From Modestobacter sp. VKM Ac-2977 (GTDB lineage: Bacteria; Actinomycetota; Actinomycetes; Mycobacteriales; Geodermatophilaceae), in NCBI RefSeq assembly GCF_026968045.1, contig NZ_JAPVBQ010000003.1, positions 709,090-773,089 of the forward strand: a stretch of 64,000 nt of DNA, given 5' to 3'. Positions 41,487-50,833 of this stretch are shown one piece after another. A model generated the notes under the pieces. It saw nothing but the letters and a program-made list of their open reading frames with translations. It had not been told where the DNA came from and did no database searches. The stretch's first letter is position 1. Each line of letters starts with the position of its first letter. The position numbers and the translations under genes were made by a program.

Positions 41487-43046
41487 ATGACGCGCTCACG
41501 CAAGCAGAACGGCAACGGCAAGGGCACGGTGGTCTTCGTGGGCGCCGGGCCCGGTGACCCGGAGCTGCTGACCGTCCGGGCCAGCGCCGCGATCGCCGGC
41601 GCCGACACGGTGCTGGCCGACCCCGAGGTCTCCGCCGCCGTCCGCGAGGCGCTGCTGGAGGCCCACCCGGACCTCGAGCTGACCACGGTCAGCGGCGAGC
41701 CGGCCGAGGTGGCCAAGTCCGCGGTGGCCGCGGCCAAGAACGGCAGCGTCGTCGTCCGGCTGATCGCCGGTGACCCGTTCACCAGCGACGCCGTGGTCAA
41801 GGAGGCGCTGGCGGTCACCCGCACCAGCGTCGCGTTCGACGTCGTCCCGGGCGTCGCGATCGGCACCGCCGTGCCCGCCTACGCCGGCGTCCCGCTGGGG
41901 GCCAGCTCGGTCCAGGCGGACCTGCGCACCCACGACGCCCCGGTCGACCTGGCGGCGCTGGCCGCCGCCGCGACGGGCACCGGCAGCCCGCTGGTGCTGC
42001 AGGCCGACGCCGACCAGGTGGCCACCGCCGCGGCCGGCCTCCTCGACGGCGGCCTGTCCGGCAACACCCCGGTCGTCGTCACCACCCAGGGCACCGGGAC
42101 GGCGCAGAAGAGCGTCGCCGCCAAGCTCGCCGCCGTCGCCGAGAAGTCCGCCGGGCTGGACAGCCTGGCCGGGCCGGTGGTGGTCACCGTCGGCGCCGTG
42201 GTCGACAAGCGCGCCAAGCTCTCCTGGTGGGAGAGCCGCCCGCTGTTCGGCTGGCGGGTGCTGGTGCCGCGCACCAAGGAGCAGGCCGGCGACATGAGCG
42301 AGCGGCTGCGCGCCTACGGGGCCGTGCCGGTGGAGGTGCCGACGATCGCCGTCGAGCCGCCCCGCAGCCCCGCGCAGATGGACCGCGCGGTCAAGGGCCT
42401 GGTCACCGGCCGCTACGGCTGGATCGTCTTCACCTCGACCAACGCGGTGCGCGCCGTCCGCGAGAAGTTCGCCGAGCTCGGCCTGGACGCCCGCGCCTTC
42501 GCCGGGGTCAAGGTCGCCTGTGTCGGGCAGCAGACCGCCGACGCGGTGCGCGAGTTCGGCATCGTGCCCGAGCTGGTGCCCAGCGGCGACCAGTCCAGCG
42601 AGGGCCTGCTGGCCGACTTCCCGCCGTACGACGACGTCTTCGACCCGATCGACCGGGTGCTGCTGCCCCGGGCCGACATTGCCACCGAGACCCTCGCGGC
42701 CGGGCTCAAGGAGCGCGGCTGGGAGATCGACGACGTCACCGCCTACCGCACCGTGCGGGCGGCGCCGCCGCCGGCCGCGGTGCGCGAGGCGATCAAGGGC
42801 GGCGGCTTCGACGCCGTCTGCTTCACCTCGTCCTCGACCGTGCGCAACCTGGTCGGCATCGCGGGCAAGCCGCACGCCCGCACCGTCGTCTCGGTGATCG
42901 GCCCGGCCACCGCGGCCAGCGCCACCGAGTTCGGCCTGCGGGTGGACGTGCAGCCGGAGACCGCGGCCGTCGGCCCGCTGGTCGACGCGCTCGCCGAGTT
43001 CGCCCAGGCCCGCCGGGCCGAGGCGGAGGCCGGGGACCCCACGTGA
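41487..43046 (+). CDS. hemD: Uroporphyrinogen-III synthase fused to a degenerate SUMT/CobA domain
   Basis: Encodes 519 residues. Residues ~12-240 resemble SUMT/CobA (VFVGAGPGDPELLTVRASAA), but the usual RLKGGDPFVFGRG region reads RLIAGDPFTSDAVV and the first-loop YDrLV is ADPEVS, so methyltransferase activity is doubtful. Residues ~250-510 are HemD: GWRVLVPRTKEQAGDMSERL, IVFTSTNAVRAVREKF, CFTSSSTVRNLVG. HemD inverts ring D to give uroporphyrinogen III. ATG 41487 has AGGAG 6 nt upstream; an 88-nt gap follows hemC. Fused forms are usual in actinobacteria. Confidence 0.92.
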   Translation: MTRSRKQNGNGKGTVVFVGAGPGDPELLTVRASAAIAGADTVLADPEVSAAVREALLEAHPDLELTTVSGEPAEVAKSAVAAAKNGSVVVRLIAGDPFTSDAVVKEALAVTRTSVAFDVVPGVAIGTAVPAYAGVPLGASSVQADLRTHDAPVDLAALAAAATGTGSPLVLQADADQVATAAAGLLDGGLSGNTPVVVTTQGTGTAQKSVAAKLAAVAEKSAGLDSLAGPVVVTVGAVVDKRAKLSWWESRPLFGWRVLVPRTKEQAGDMSERLRAYGAVPVEVPTIAVEPPRSPAQMDRAVKGLVTGRYGWIVFTSTNAVRAVREKFAELGLDARAFAGVKVACVGQQTADAVREFGIVPELVPSGDQSSEGLLADFPPYDDVFDPIDRVLLPRADIATETLAAGLKERGWEIDDVTAYRTVRAAPPPAAVREAIKGGGFDAVCFTSSSTVRNLVGIAGKPHARTVVSVIGPATAASATEFGLRVDVQPETAAVGPLVDALAEFAQARRAEAEAGDPT

Positions 43047-44044
43047 CCTCCGGCCAGGGCGGCACGAACCCCGGGTTCGCCCGGGGTCGTCGGCTGCGCT
43101 CGACCCCGGCCATGCGCCGGTGGACGGCGCAGACCCGGCTGTCCCCGGCCGACCTGGTGCTGCCGGTGTTCGTCAAGGAGGGCATCGCCGAACCGGTGCC
43201 GATCAGCTCCATGCCCGGCGTCGTCCAGCACAGCCCCGAGTCGCTGCGGAAGGCCGCCGCCGAGGCGGCCGAGGCCGGGATCAGCGGGCTGATGCTGTTC
43301 GGCATCCCGGCGGACAAGGACGCGGTGGGCTCCCAGGCCGACGCGGCCGACGGCGTGGTCAACGCGGCGCTGCAGCAGCTGCGGGCCGACCTCGGCGACG
43401 AGCTCGTCCTGATGGCCGACCTGTGCCTCTGCGAGTACACCGACCACGGGCACTGCGGCGTGGTCACCCCGGCGGGCGTGGTCGACAACGACCCGACGCT
43501 CGACCGGTACGCCGCCGTCGCGATCGCCCAGGCCCAGGCCGGGGCGCACGTGATCGCCCCGAGCGGGATGATGGACGGCCAGGTCGCGGCGATCCGCGCC
43601 GGGCTGGACAGTGCCGCGTACACCGAGACGCCGATCCTGGCCTACGCCGCCAAGTACGCCTCCGGGTTCTACGGGCCCTTCCGCGAGGCGGCCGAGGGTG
43701 CGCCGCAGTTCGGTGACCGCTCGACCTACCAGATGGACCCGCCGAACACCGACGAGGCGCTGCGCGAGGTGGCGCAGGACATCGCCGAGGGCGCGGACGC
43801 GGTGATGGTCAAGCCGGCCGGGCCCTACCTGGACGTCATCGCCCGGGTGGCCGACGCCGTCGACGTCCCGGTGGCCGCCTACCAGGTCAGCGGCGAGTAC
43901 GCGATGGTCGAGGCGGCCGCCGCCAACGGCTGGGTCGACCGCGAGCGGGCTGTCCTGGAGACGCTGACCTCGATCCGGCGGGCCGGTGCGGGTTCGGTGC
44001 TGACCTACTGGGCGGTCGAGGCCGCCCGCTGGCTGCGCCGGTAG
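43043..44044 (+). CDS. hemB: Porphobilinogen synthase (delta-aminolevulinate dehydratase)
   Basis: Encodes 333 residues. Condenses two 5-aminolevulinate to porphobilinogen. The metal-site region reads [18 protein letters not shown] (Zn-type Cys residues), the two Schiff-base lysines are in [16 protein letters not shown] and [20 protein letters not shown] at the N-terminus is typical. GTG 43043 overlaps the hemD stop. Confidence 0.97.
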   Translation: MTSGQGGTNPGFARGRRLRSTPAMRRWTAQTRLSPADLVLPVFVKEGIAEPVPISSMPGVVQHSPESLRKAAAEAAEAGISGLMLFGIPADKDAVGSQADAADGVVNAALQQLRADLGDELVLMADLCLCEYTDHGHCGVVTPAGVVDNDPTLDRYAAVAIAQAQAGAHVIAPSGMMDGQVAAIRAGLDSAAYTETPILAYAAKYASGFYGPFREAAEGAPQFGDRSTYQMDPPNTDEALREVAQDIAEGADAVMVKPAGPYLDVIARVADAVDVPVAAYQVSGEYAMVEAAAANGWVDRERAVLETLTSIRRAGAGSVLTYWAVEAARWLRR

Positions 44045-44124
44045 CGAGTCGGGCACAGAGTGGCGCTGCTCACCGTCCGCCCCGTGGGCGGCGCGGACAC
44101 CGGAGCGCCTGGGAGAGTGGGACC

Positions 44125-45489
44125 GTGACTGAGCCCTACCCGTACGAGGCCCCGGTGTCGGCAGAGCTGTTCGAGCGGGCGGGTCGGGTGACGCCCGGCG
44201 GGGTGAACTCCCCGGTGCGCGCCTTCCGGGCCGTCGGTGGCACCCCGCGGTTCATGGCCTCGGGCTCGGGCCCCTGGCTGACCGACGTCGACGGCCGCCG
44301 CTACGTGGACCTGGTGGCCTCCTGGGGTCCGATGATCCTGGGGCACGCACACCCCGAGGTGGTGGCCGCCGTCACGGCCGCGGCCCGCAACGGGTTCACC
44401 TTCGGCACCCCCACCGCCGCGGAGGCGGAGCTGGCGGAGGAGATCGTCTCCCGGGTGGCCCCGGTCGAGCGGGTGCGGCTGGTCAACTCCGGCACGGAGG
44501 CGGTCCTCTCCGCGGTGCGACTGGCCCGCGGGTACACCGGCCGGCCGCTGGTGGTGAAGTTCGCCGGCTGCTACCACGGCCACGTCGACGCCCTGCTCGC
44601 GTCCGCCGGGTCCGGCGTCGCCACCCTCGGCCTGCCGGACACCCCGGGCGTGACCACGGGCGCGGCGGCCGACACGATCGTGCTCCCCTACAACGACGTC
44701 GCCGCGGTCGAGGCGGTCTTCGCCGAGCGTGGCGACCAGATCGCCTGCGTGGTCACCGAGGCCGCCGCCGGCAACATGGGCGTCGTCCCGCCGCTGGACG
44801 GGTTCAACGGACACCTGCGCCGGATCACCGCCGCGCACGGGGCGCTGCTGCTGGTCGACGAGGTGATGACCGGGTTCCGGGTCTCCGGCGCCGGTTGGTA
44901 CGGCCTGGACCCGGTGGACGCCGACCTGTTCACCTTCGGCAAGGTCATGGGCGGTGGCATGCCGGCCGCGGCGTTCGGTGGGCGCGCCGACGTGATGGAC
45001 CAGCTGGCCCCGTCCGGGCCGGTCTACCAGGCGGGCACGCTGGCCGGGAACCCGGTCGCGGTGGCCGCCGGGCTGACCACGCTGCGGCTGTGCACCGACG
45101 AGGTCTACGAGCGTTGCGACTCCGTCGCCGCCCTGCTGCGGGGTGCCGCCAGCGCGGCGCTCTTCTCCGCCGGGGTGCCGCACCGGGTGCAGCAGGCCGG
45201 CTCGATGTTCTCGGTGTTCTTCGTCCCGGACGAGCGCCAGGTGCGCGACTACGACGACGCCCGCAGCCAGGACGTCGCCGCGCACACCGCCTTCTTCCAC
45301 GCCATGCTCGCCCGCGGCGTCTACCTGCCGCCCTCGGCGTTCGAGGCGTGGTTCGTCAGCGCCGCCCTGGACGACGAGGCACTCGACCACGTGCTGGCCG
45401 CACTGCCCGCCGCCGCGTCGGCCGCCGCGGCCGCCGCCGGCGGCCCCGCCTCGCCCGAGGCCAAGGACACCCTGGAGCTGCAGCCGTGA
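44125..45489 (+). CDS. hemL: Glutamate-1-semialdehyde 2,1-aminomutase
   Basis: Encodes 454 residues, a class III PLP aminotransferase. Produces 5-aminolevulinate from glutamate-1-semialdehyde. Visible: [60 protein letters not shown], the PLP Lys in [16 protein letters not shown], and [14 protein letters not shown]. The C-terminus is an Ala-rich tail. An 80-nt gap follows hemB, with a weak GAGAGT -10 6 nt before GTG 44125, so it may have its own promoter. Overlaps the phosphatase gene by GTGA. Confidence 0.97.
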   Translation: MTEPYPYEAPVSAELFERAGRVTPGGVNSPVRAFRAVGGTPRFMASGSGPWLTDVDGRRYVDLVASWGPMILGHAHPEVVAAVTAAARNGFTFGTPTAAEAELAEEIVSRVAPVERVRLVNSGTEAVLSAVRLARGYTGRPLVVKFAGCYHGHVDALLASAGSGVATLGLPDTPGVTTGAAADTIVLPYNDVAAVEAVFAERGDQIACVVTEAAAGNMGVVPPLDGFNGHLRRITAAHGALLLVDEVMTGFRVSGAGWYGLDPVDADLFTFGKVMGGGMPAAAFGGRADVMDQLAPSGPVYQAGTLAGNPVAVAAGLTTLRLCTDEVYERCDSVAALLRGAASAALFSAGVPHRVQQAGSMFSVFFVPDERQVRDYDDARSQDVAAHTAFFHAMLARGVYLPPSAFEAWFVSAALDDEALDHVLAALPAAASAAAAAAGGPASPEAKDTLELQP

Positions 45490-46121
45490 GCGAGACGACC
45501 GTCGTCCACCTGATGCGGCACGGCGAGGTGCACAACCCCGCCGGCGTGCTCTACGGCCGGCTGCCCGGCTACCGGCTGAGCGAGGCCGGCGAGGGCATGG
45601 CCCGCACCGCGGCCGCCTGGTTCGCCGACCGCGACGTCACGCACCTGGTGGCCAGCCCGCTGGAGCGCGCGCAGCAGACCGCGCGCCCGATCGCCGACAC
45701 GCTGGGGCTGGAGATCGCCACGGACGAGCGGCTGATCGAGGCCGGGAACTCCTTCGAGGGCAAGACCTTCGGCGTCGGTGACGGGGCGATGCGGCACCCG
45801 GGCAACTGGTGGCGGCTGCGCAACCCGTGGACGCCGTCGTGGGGCGAGCCGTACCGGGAGATCGCCGCGCGGATGCTCGGTGCGATCGACACGGCCCGGG
45901 ACGCCGCCCGCGGGCACGCCGCCGTCTGCGTGAGCCACCAGCTGCCTGTCTGGACGGTGCGGCTGCACCTGGAGGGCCGTCGCTACCTGCACGACCCGCG
46001 GCGGCGGGAGTGCGGGCTGGCCAGCGTCACCTCGCTCACCTACGACGGCGATCGGCTGGTGCGGCTGGAGTACGCCGAGCCGGCCGGGGCCACCGACCCC
46101 GACGCGGTGCCCGGTGCGTGA
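45486..46121 (+). CDS. Histidine phosphatase family protein (Rv0525-like)
   Basis: Encodes 211 residues of the phosphoglycerate mutase-like superfamily: [20 protein letters not shown] (phospho-His), [29 protein letters not shown], and the second His in [10 protein letters not shown]. Too short and too divergent for GpmA; a phosphatase of unknown substrate. The same place after hemL as Rv0525. Overlaps the ResA gene by 8 nt. Confidence 0.88.
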   Translation: MSETTVVHLMRHGEVHNPAGVLYGRLPGYRLSEAGEGMARTAAAWFADRDVTHLVASPLERAQQTARPIADTLGLEIATDERLIEAGNSFEGKTFGVGDGAMRHPGNWWRLRNPWTPSWGEPYREIAARMLGAIDTARDAARGHAAVCVSHQLPVWTVRLHLEGRRYLHDPRRRECGLASVTSLTYDGDRLVRLEYAEPAGATDPDAVPGA

Positions 46122-46692
46122 CCGACTGGCGGCGGCGCTGGGGGCAGCCGCGGTGCTCACCGCGGGCTGCAGCACCGGGGACGGCGCCGTCGACGTGAAC
46201 AACGGCGGTGAGTTCCGCTTCGAGGCGGCCACGCCGTACGGCGAGGTGATCCCGGAGGGAGAGCGGGCCACCGCCCCGGGCTTCTCCGGCACGCTGCTCG
46301 ACGGCGGGGAGTTCGACTCCGGCGAGCTGGCCGGGGACGTCGCGGTGCTCAACTTCTGGGGCTCGTGGTGCGCACCCTGCCGGGTGGAGACCCCGGAGTT
46401 CCAGGAGGTCTACGAGGAGGTCCGGGACGACGGTGTCCAGTTCCTCGGGCTGAACGTCAAGGAGACCGACCAGCAGTTCGCCGACGCCTTCGTGGAGAGC
46501 AAGGGGATCACCTTCCCCTCGCTCTACGACCCGCGCGGTGAGGTGGCCCTGGCGTTCCGGGACTACCCGGCCAGCGCCGTCCCCTCCACGATCCTGCTCG
46601 ACCCGGACGGACGCGTCGCCGCGGTGTACACCGGTCCTGTGCGCCAGGACGACCTGCGCACCGTGATCACCCAGCTGACCGGGGAGGCCTGA
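46114..46692 (+). CDS. resA: TlpA/ResA-type thiol-disulfide lipoprotein
   Basis: Encodes 192 residues. Lipoprotein signal with lipobox LTAGC (Cys about residue 19), then a thioredoxin fold with redox motif WCAPC in VLNFWGSWCAPCRVETPEF, KETDQQFADAF insertion and cis-Pro VPSTILLDPDG. Works outside the membrane, reducing apocytochrome c haem-binding cysteines in System II. First of the resA-ccdA-resB-ccsB set. GTG 46114; GTG 46118 is out of frame. Confidence 0.92.
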   Translation: MRDRLAAALGAAAVLTAGCSTGDGAVDVNNGGEFRFEAATPYGEVIPEGERATAPGFSGTLLDGGEFDSGELAGDVAVLNFWGSWCAPCRVETPEFQEVYEEVRDDGVQFLGLNVKETDQQFADAFVESKGITFPSLYDPRGEVALAFRDYPASAVPSTILLDPDGRVAAVYTGPVRQDDLRTVITQLTGEA

Positions 46693-46695
46693 GCC

Positions 46696-47577
46696 GTGGT
46701 GGAGGCCATCAGGGAGCTGATCGGCGACGGGCCGCTGCTGGTCGCCGCCGCGGTGGCGGCGCTGGCCGGGCTGATCAGCTTCGCCTCGCCCTGCGTGCTG
46801 CCGCTGGTCCCCGGCTACCTCTCCTACGTCACCGGCCTGGTGGGCAGCGCCCAGGGGACGGCGGCTCCGGTCCCGGCTCCGGTCCCGGCTCCGGTCCCGG
46901 CGTCGGCCGGTGCTGTGCCGGGGGGCCAGGCCCTCGCCGGCGGCTCCTCGGTGGACACCGCCGTCCGACCGGTCGACGAGCGGGCCTCGCGCGGCCGGAT
47001 GGTGCTGGGCTCGGTGTTGTTCGTGCTCGGCTTCACGGTGGTCTTCGTGGCGATCAGCAGCGCCGTCGGCGGGCTCGGTCGGCTGCTGCTCGAGTACAAC
47101 GACGTGATCACCCGAGCCATGGGCGTGGTGACCATCGTGGTGGGACTGGCCTTCCTGGGGTGGCTGCCGTTCCTGCAGCGCACCGCCCGGATCACCGCCC
47201 GCCCGGCCGTCGGCCTGGCCGGTGCCCCGCTGCTGGGCGTCGTCTTCGGCCTGGGCTGGACGCCGTGCCTGGGCCCCACGCTCGCTGCGGTGCAGAACCT
47301 GGCCTTCAGCGAGGCGACCGTGGGGCGCGGCGCGTTCCTGGGGCTGGCCTACTGCCTGGGCCTCGGTGTGCCGTTCGTGCTCGTGGCGCTGGGTGCCCGC
47401 TGGGCCGTAGGGGCGATGTCGTTCCTGCGCCGCAACGCCCGCACGGTCACCCGGGTCGGTGGGTTCGTGCTGATCGCCGTCGGGCTGATGCTGGTCAGCG
47501 GGGCCTGGACCGAGCTGATGATGTGGCTGCGCGGCTGGCTGGCCGCCACCGGTCTGGCCGAGTCGGCGCCGCTGTGA
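46696..47577 (+). CDS. ccdA: Cytochrome c biogenesis protein CcdA (DsbD-like)
   Basis: Encodes 293 residues, six membrane helices. Passes electrons from cytoplasmic thioredoxin to ResA through two membrane cysteines, visible in FASPCVLPLVPGYLSYVTG and GLGWTPCLGPTLAAVQ. Between helices 1 and 2 a Pro/Val/Ala-rich periplasmic loop holds a short tandem repeat (APVP). GTG 46696 lies 3 nt after the resA stop with GGGGAGG upstream. Confidence 0.95.
   Translation: MVEAIRELIGDGPLLVAAAVAALAGLISFASPCVLPLVPGYLSYVTGLVGSAQGTAAPVPAPVPAPVPASAGAVPGGQALAGGSSVDTAVRPVDERASRGRMVLGSVLFVLGFTVVFVAISSAVGGLGRLLLEYNDVITRAMGVVTIVVGLAFLGWLPFLQRTARITARPAVGLAGAPLLGVVFGLGWTPCLGPTLAAVQNLAFSEATVGRGAFLGLAYCLGLGVPFVLVALGARWAVGAMSFLRRNARTVTRVGGFVLIAVGLMLVSGAWTELMMWLRGWLAATGLAESAPL
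46863..46898 (+). repeat. 12-bp tandem repeat in ccdA
   Basis: Three perfect copies of GGCTCCGGTCCC at 46863, 46875 and 46887, encoding an Ala-Pro-Val-Pro loop outside the conserved helices. In-frame length variation should be tolerated. Confidence 0.9.
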
Positions 47578-49226
47578 CAGCGACGGCCCCGCCGCGCCCG
47601 GCCGCGCCGGCCAGCCCGCCCTCCCCGCCCTCGCCCGGCCGCCGGGTGGCGGGCCGGCTGCTGCGCTGGTGGCGGCAGCTCACTGCGATGCGCACGGCGC
47701 TGATCCTGCTGTTCCTGCTGGCCGTCGCGGCGATCCCGGGTTCGCTGCTGCCGCAGCGGTCGCTGTCGCGGAGCGACGTGGCCGGCTACCTGGCCGAGTA
47801 CCCCACGATCGGACCCTGGCTGGACCGGCTGTACCTGTTCGACGTCTTCAGCTCGCCGTGGTTCGCGGCGATCTACCTGCTGCTGTTCATCTCGCTGATC
47901 GGCTGCGTCGTGCCCCGGGCGATCGAGCACGGCCGGTCGCTGTTCACCCCGCCGCCGACGGCGCCCCGGCACCTGCAGCGGCTGCCGGAGTCGGCGGCGC
48001 TGAGCACCTCGCTGGCCGGCCCGGCCGCTCTGGACGTGGTGGAGGAGGAGCTGCGGGTCCGCCGCTTCCGCGTCGTCCGCCGGGAGGGCCGGTCCGGTCC
48101 GGAGGTCTCCGCGGAGAAGGGCTACCTCCGGGAGACCGGCAACGTGCTGTTCCACCTCTCGCTGCTGGCGCTGCTGCTCGGCCTGGCCGGCGGGAAGCTC
48201 TGGGGCTACGAGGGCAGCATCCTGGTGACCGAGGGCCAGGGCTTCTGCAACGCGTTCCAGCAGTACGACACCCACCGGTCCGGGCCGCTGGTCGACGGGG
48301 AGGACCTCTCGCGGCTGTGCGTGGACCTCGAGGACTTCGAGGCCGTGTACGAGGAGAACCTCACCGCCGCCTCGTACACCGCGGACATCAGCTGGGAGCT
48401 GGACGGCGCCGACCCGGTGGGCACCACCATCGGGGTCAACGACCCGCTGCGGGTGGGCGGTGACCGGGTCTACGTCACCGGGCACGGCTTCAGCCCCGTG
48501 TTCAGCATCGCCCGGCCGGACGGCCAGACGTTCACCGACCTCTCCGCGCCGTTCCTCCCCGCCGACCTGGGGACGATGCTCAGCCAGGGCGTGCTGAAGG
48601 TGCCCGACCTGGGTGCCGGATCGACCGAGCAACTGGCGATCGAGGGCTTCCTCGCCCCGACCGGCGTCCTGGAGGCCGGCTTCCTGACCTCGATCAACCC
48701 GCGGCCGCTGGACCCGAAGGTCGGGATCGACGTCTACACCGGCTACCTGGGGCTGGACTCCGGCCTGCCGCAGTCGGTCTACGCGCTGGACCGGGAGCAG
48801 ATCGACCGGGGTCTGCTGAACCGGGTGGCCCGGACGAACCTCGCCATCGGGGAGTCGACCACCCTGCCCGACGGCACCGTGGTCACCTTCAGCGGCCTGA
48901 AGGAGTTCGCGGCCCTGCAGGTCTCGCACGACCCCGGCCAGGTGTGGGTCCTGGGGGCGTCGATCGCCGTCCTGGTGGGCCTGCTGGGGATGCTGCTGGT
49001 CCGCCGGGAGCGGGTGTTCGCCCGCTCCGGTCCCGCACCGGACGGCGGGGGTACGGTGCTGTCGATCGGCTCGCTGACCCGCGGCAGCGCTGACACCGGT
49101 CCCCGCTTCACCTCGCTCACCGAGGACGTGCAGGCAGCCCTGGCCGCCCGCGCCGACGCCCCGGCGAGCACCCCAGCGGCCCGTGGACACGGGCCGGCAC
49201 CCGATGAGGAGGCACCGCCGTCGTGA
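47574..49226 (+). CDS. resB: Cytochrome c biogenesis protein ResB
   Basis: Encodes 550 residues. N-terminal membrane helices (about residues 45-65 and 95-130: LILLFLLAVAAIPGSLLPQR, WFAAIYLLLFISLIGCVVP), a helix at about 190-210, a large periplasmic domain (~215-455) and a last helix near 460-480 (LGASIAVLVGLLGMLLVRRE). RGETGNVLFHLSLLALLLGLA-type haem-channel region is seen as ETGNVLFHLSLLALLLGLAG. With CcsB it forms the System II synthetase that attaches haem to cytochrome c. Overlaps ccdA and ccsB by GTGA. Confidence 0.94.
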   Translation: MTATAPPRPAAPASPPSPPSPGRRVAGRLLRWWRQLTAMRTALILLFLLAVAAIPGSLLPQRSLSRSDVAGYLAEYPTIGPWLDRLYLFDVFSSPWFAAIYLLLFISLIGCVVPRAIEHGRSLFTPPPTAPRHLQRLPESAALSTSLAGPAALDVVEEELRVRRFRVVRREGRSGPEVSAEKGYLRETGNVLFHLSLLALLLGLAGGKLWGYEGSILVTEGQGFCNAFQQYDTHRSGPLVDGEDLSRLCVDLEDFEAVYEENLTAASYTADISWELDGADPVGTTIGVNDPLRVGGDRVYVTGHGFSPVFSIARPDGQTFTDLSAPFLPADLGTMLSQGVLKVPDLGAGSTEQLAIEGFLAPTGVLEAGFLTSINPRPLDPKVGIDVYTGYLGLDSGLPQSVYALDREQIDRGLLNRVARTNLAIGESTTLPDGTVVTFSGLKEFAALQVSHDPGQVWVLGASIAVLVGLLGMLLVRRERVFARSGPAPDGGGTVLSIGSLTRGSADTGPRFTSLTEDVQAALAARADAPASTPAARGHGPAPDEEAPPS

Positions 49227-50206
49227 TCGACGAGTCGTTGGCCGCACTGTCCGACACGCTGTTCTCGATCAGCGTCGGCCTGTACTCCCTGGCCGTGGTC
49301 GCCTTCTGCGCCGAGCTGGCCTTCGGCCGGTCCGTCCGCGGGCGCACCGAGCAGCTGGTCGCCGCCGGTGGCGTCCCCGCCCAGCCGCCGGTCGACGCCC
49401 CGGCCGCCGGGGAACCGGTCGAGCCGGCGCGGGCCCGGCGACTGGGCCTGGTCGCGATGGTGCTGACCGGCCTCGGCGCGGTGACCCACGCCGGGGTGCT
49501 GGTCGCGCGGGGCATGGCCACCGACCGATTGCCCTGGGGCAACATGTACGAGTTCGCCACCGCGGTGGTCCTGGTCGCCGTCGTGGCCTACCTGGTGCTC
49601 GCCGTGCGGGCGCCGTCGCTGCGGCACATCGGCGTCTTCCTGCTGGCGCCCGTGGTGCTGTCGATGGTGCTGATCGGGCTGTTCCTGTACGCCGAGGCCG
49701 GCCCGCTCGTGGCCGCCTTGCGGTCCAGCTGGCTGGCGATCCACGTGAGCACCGCCACCATCGGGTTCGGCATCTTCTTCGTCAGCGGCATCGCCAGCGT
49801 GCTCTACCTGGTGCGCACCCGGCGGGACGCCACGGTGGCCGCCGGCGCCTCGACGGGCGCGTCCGCTGCCCCGTCCCTGCTGGACCGGCTGCCCACGGCG
49901 GCGGCGCTGGACCGCACGGCTCACCGCACCGCCGTCTTCGGCTTCCCCATCTGGACCTTCGCGGTCATCGCCGGCGCGATCTGGGCGGAGAGCGCCTGGG
50001 GCCGGTTCTGGGGCTGGGACCCGAAGGAGACCTGGGCGTTCATCGCCTGGATCGTCTACGCGGCCTACCTGCACGCCCGCACCACGGCCGGTTGGCGGGG
50101 GCGCCCCTCGGCGTGGATCAACATCGTCGGTCTCGTGGTGATGATCTTCAACCTGCTGTTCGTCAACCTGGTGTCGACCGGCCTGCACAGCTACGGCGGC
50201 GTCTGA
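49223..50206 (+). CDS. ccsB: Cytochrome c biogenesis protein CcsB (CcsA/ResC family)
   Basis: Encodes 327 residues, about eight membrane helices. The haem-handling tryptophan-rich signature reads FWGWDPKETWAFIAWIVYAAYLHAR (about residues 257-281), with conserved His in the flanking helices. Pairs with ResB in haem export and attachment. GTG 49223 overlaps the resB stop. Ends the cytochrome c maturation operon. Confidence 0.95.
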   Translation: MIDESLAALSDTLFSISVGLYSLAVVAFCAELAFGRSVRGRTEQLVAAGGVPAQPPVDAPAAGEPVEPARARRLGLVAMVLTGLGAVTHAGVLVARGMATDRLPWGNMYEFATAVVLVAVVAYLVLAVRAPSLRHIGVFLLAPVVLSMVLIGLFLYAEAGPLVAALRSSWLAIHVSTATIGFGIFFVSGIASVLYLVRTRRDATVAAGASTGASAAPSLLDRLPTAAALDRTAHRTAVFGFPIWTFAVIAGAIWAESAWGRFWGWDPKETWAFIAWIVYAAYLHARTTAGWRGRPSAWINIVGLVVMIFNLLFVNLVSTGLHSYGGV

Positions 50207-50303
50207 CGCCTCCTGGTTCTCGGACTGGTCACCCACCGTCACGATCGGGTGGAACAAGCTCGCGCGACTCATGGGACGATGCGCCCCAGGGCGCACACCG
50301 TGT

Positions 50304-50309
50304 CATCCT
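50304..50309 (+). promoter_or_regulatory. Candidate leaderless -10 before a 10-codon ORF
   Basis: CATCCT, 6 nt before ATG 50316, the spacing seen at other starts in the window. Confidence 0.4.
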
Positions 50310-50315
50310 GACCGC

Positions 50316-50348
50316 ATGACTGAGCGCGGTCGAGTTCACCGTGGGTAG
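50316..50348 (+). CDS. Possible 10-residue leader peptide (uORF)
   Basis: ATG at 50316 opens a 10-residue ORF (MTERGRVHRG) ending at TAG 50346-50348. The stop overlaps the first codons of the downstream gene (GTG 50341), so termination could feed reinitiation there. Support is the -10-like hexamer with leaderless spacing; no sequence family is known. It may instead be that the transcript simply starts here. Confidence 0.35.
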   Translation: MTERGRVHRG

Positions 50349-50742
50349 GCACTCGGCGGGGAACGGTGCCCGCGTCGACCCGATCGTCGAGGCCGCGCTG
50401 CGGCAGCGGACGACGTCGGTGGAGCCGGGCCCGCCCCGGCACGCGCCCGGCCTCCCCGACGGTCAGCAGGTCGAGAGCCAGCAGGACGGCGGTCTCGGCT
50501 GGCCCGGCGAGCCTGGTGAGGGCTCCGGCCTCGGCTGGCCGGACCGGGACGACGCCACGTACCCCGCGGCCGTCGACACGACGGAGACCGACCCGACTGA
50601 GTCCGCCACCACGGTGGCCGTGACCCCCGTGGGCCCGGCGACCGGGGACGGGCGACCGGCCCGGCGCCGGCTCGGCTGGCGCCGGTGGCTCGGCGGGAGC
50701 CCGGCCGCCTCGCCCGCGCGCTCAGGCGGCAACGCCGCCTGA
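50341..50742 (+). CDS. Hypothetical protein, disordered
   Basis: Encodes 133 residues beginning GRHSAGNGARVDPIVEAAL, then Gly/Asp/Pro-rich low complexity (GLGWPGEPGEGSGLGWPDRD) and a basic C-terminus (ARRRLGWRRWLGGSPAA). No membrane segment or recognised domain. GTG 50341 lacks a Shine-Dalgarno sequence; translation may couple to the short ORF at 50316. A strong terminator follows. Confidence 0.6.
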   Translation: MGRHSAGNGARVDPIVEAALRQRTTSVEPGPPRHAPGLPDGQQVESQQDGGLGWPGEPGEGSGLGWPDRDDATYPAAVDTTETDPTESATTVAVTPVGPATGDGRPARRRLGWRRWLGGSPAASPARSGGNAA

Positions 50743-50761
50743 GCAGGACGCCCAGGCGCAG

Positions 50762-50793
50762 CGAGCCGTCAGCCCCCGAGGGCTGACGGCTCG
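50762..50793 (+). terminator. Perfect 14-bp hairpin terminator
   Basis: Arms 50762-50775 and 50780-50793 (CGAGCCGTCAGCCC) with a CCGA loop, 19 nt past the stop at 50742. A run of nine G (50803-50811) and an 18-bp palindrome GCGGGCCAGCTGGCCCGC (50811-50828) follow before the convergent gene. Confidence 0.85.
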
Positions 50794-50833
50794 TGGTGCG
50801 TCGGGGGGGGGCGGGCCAGCTGGCCCGCGGGTC

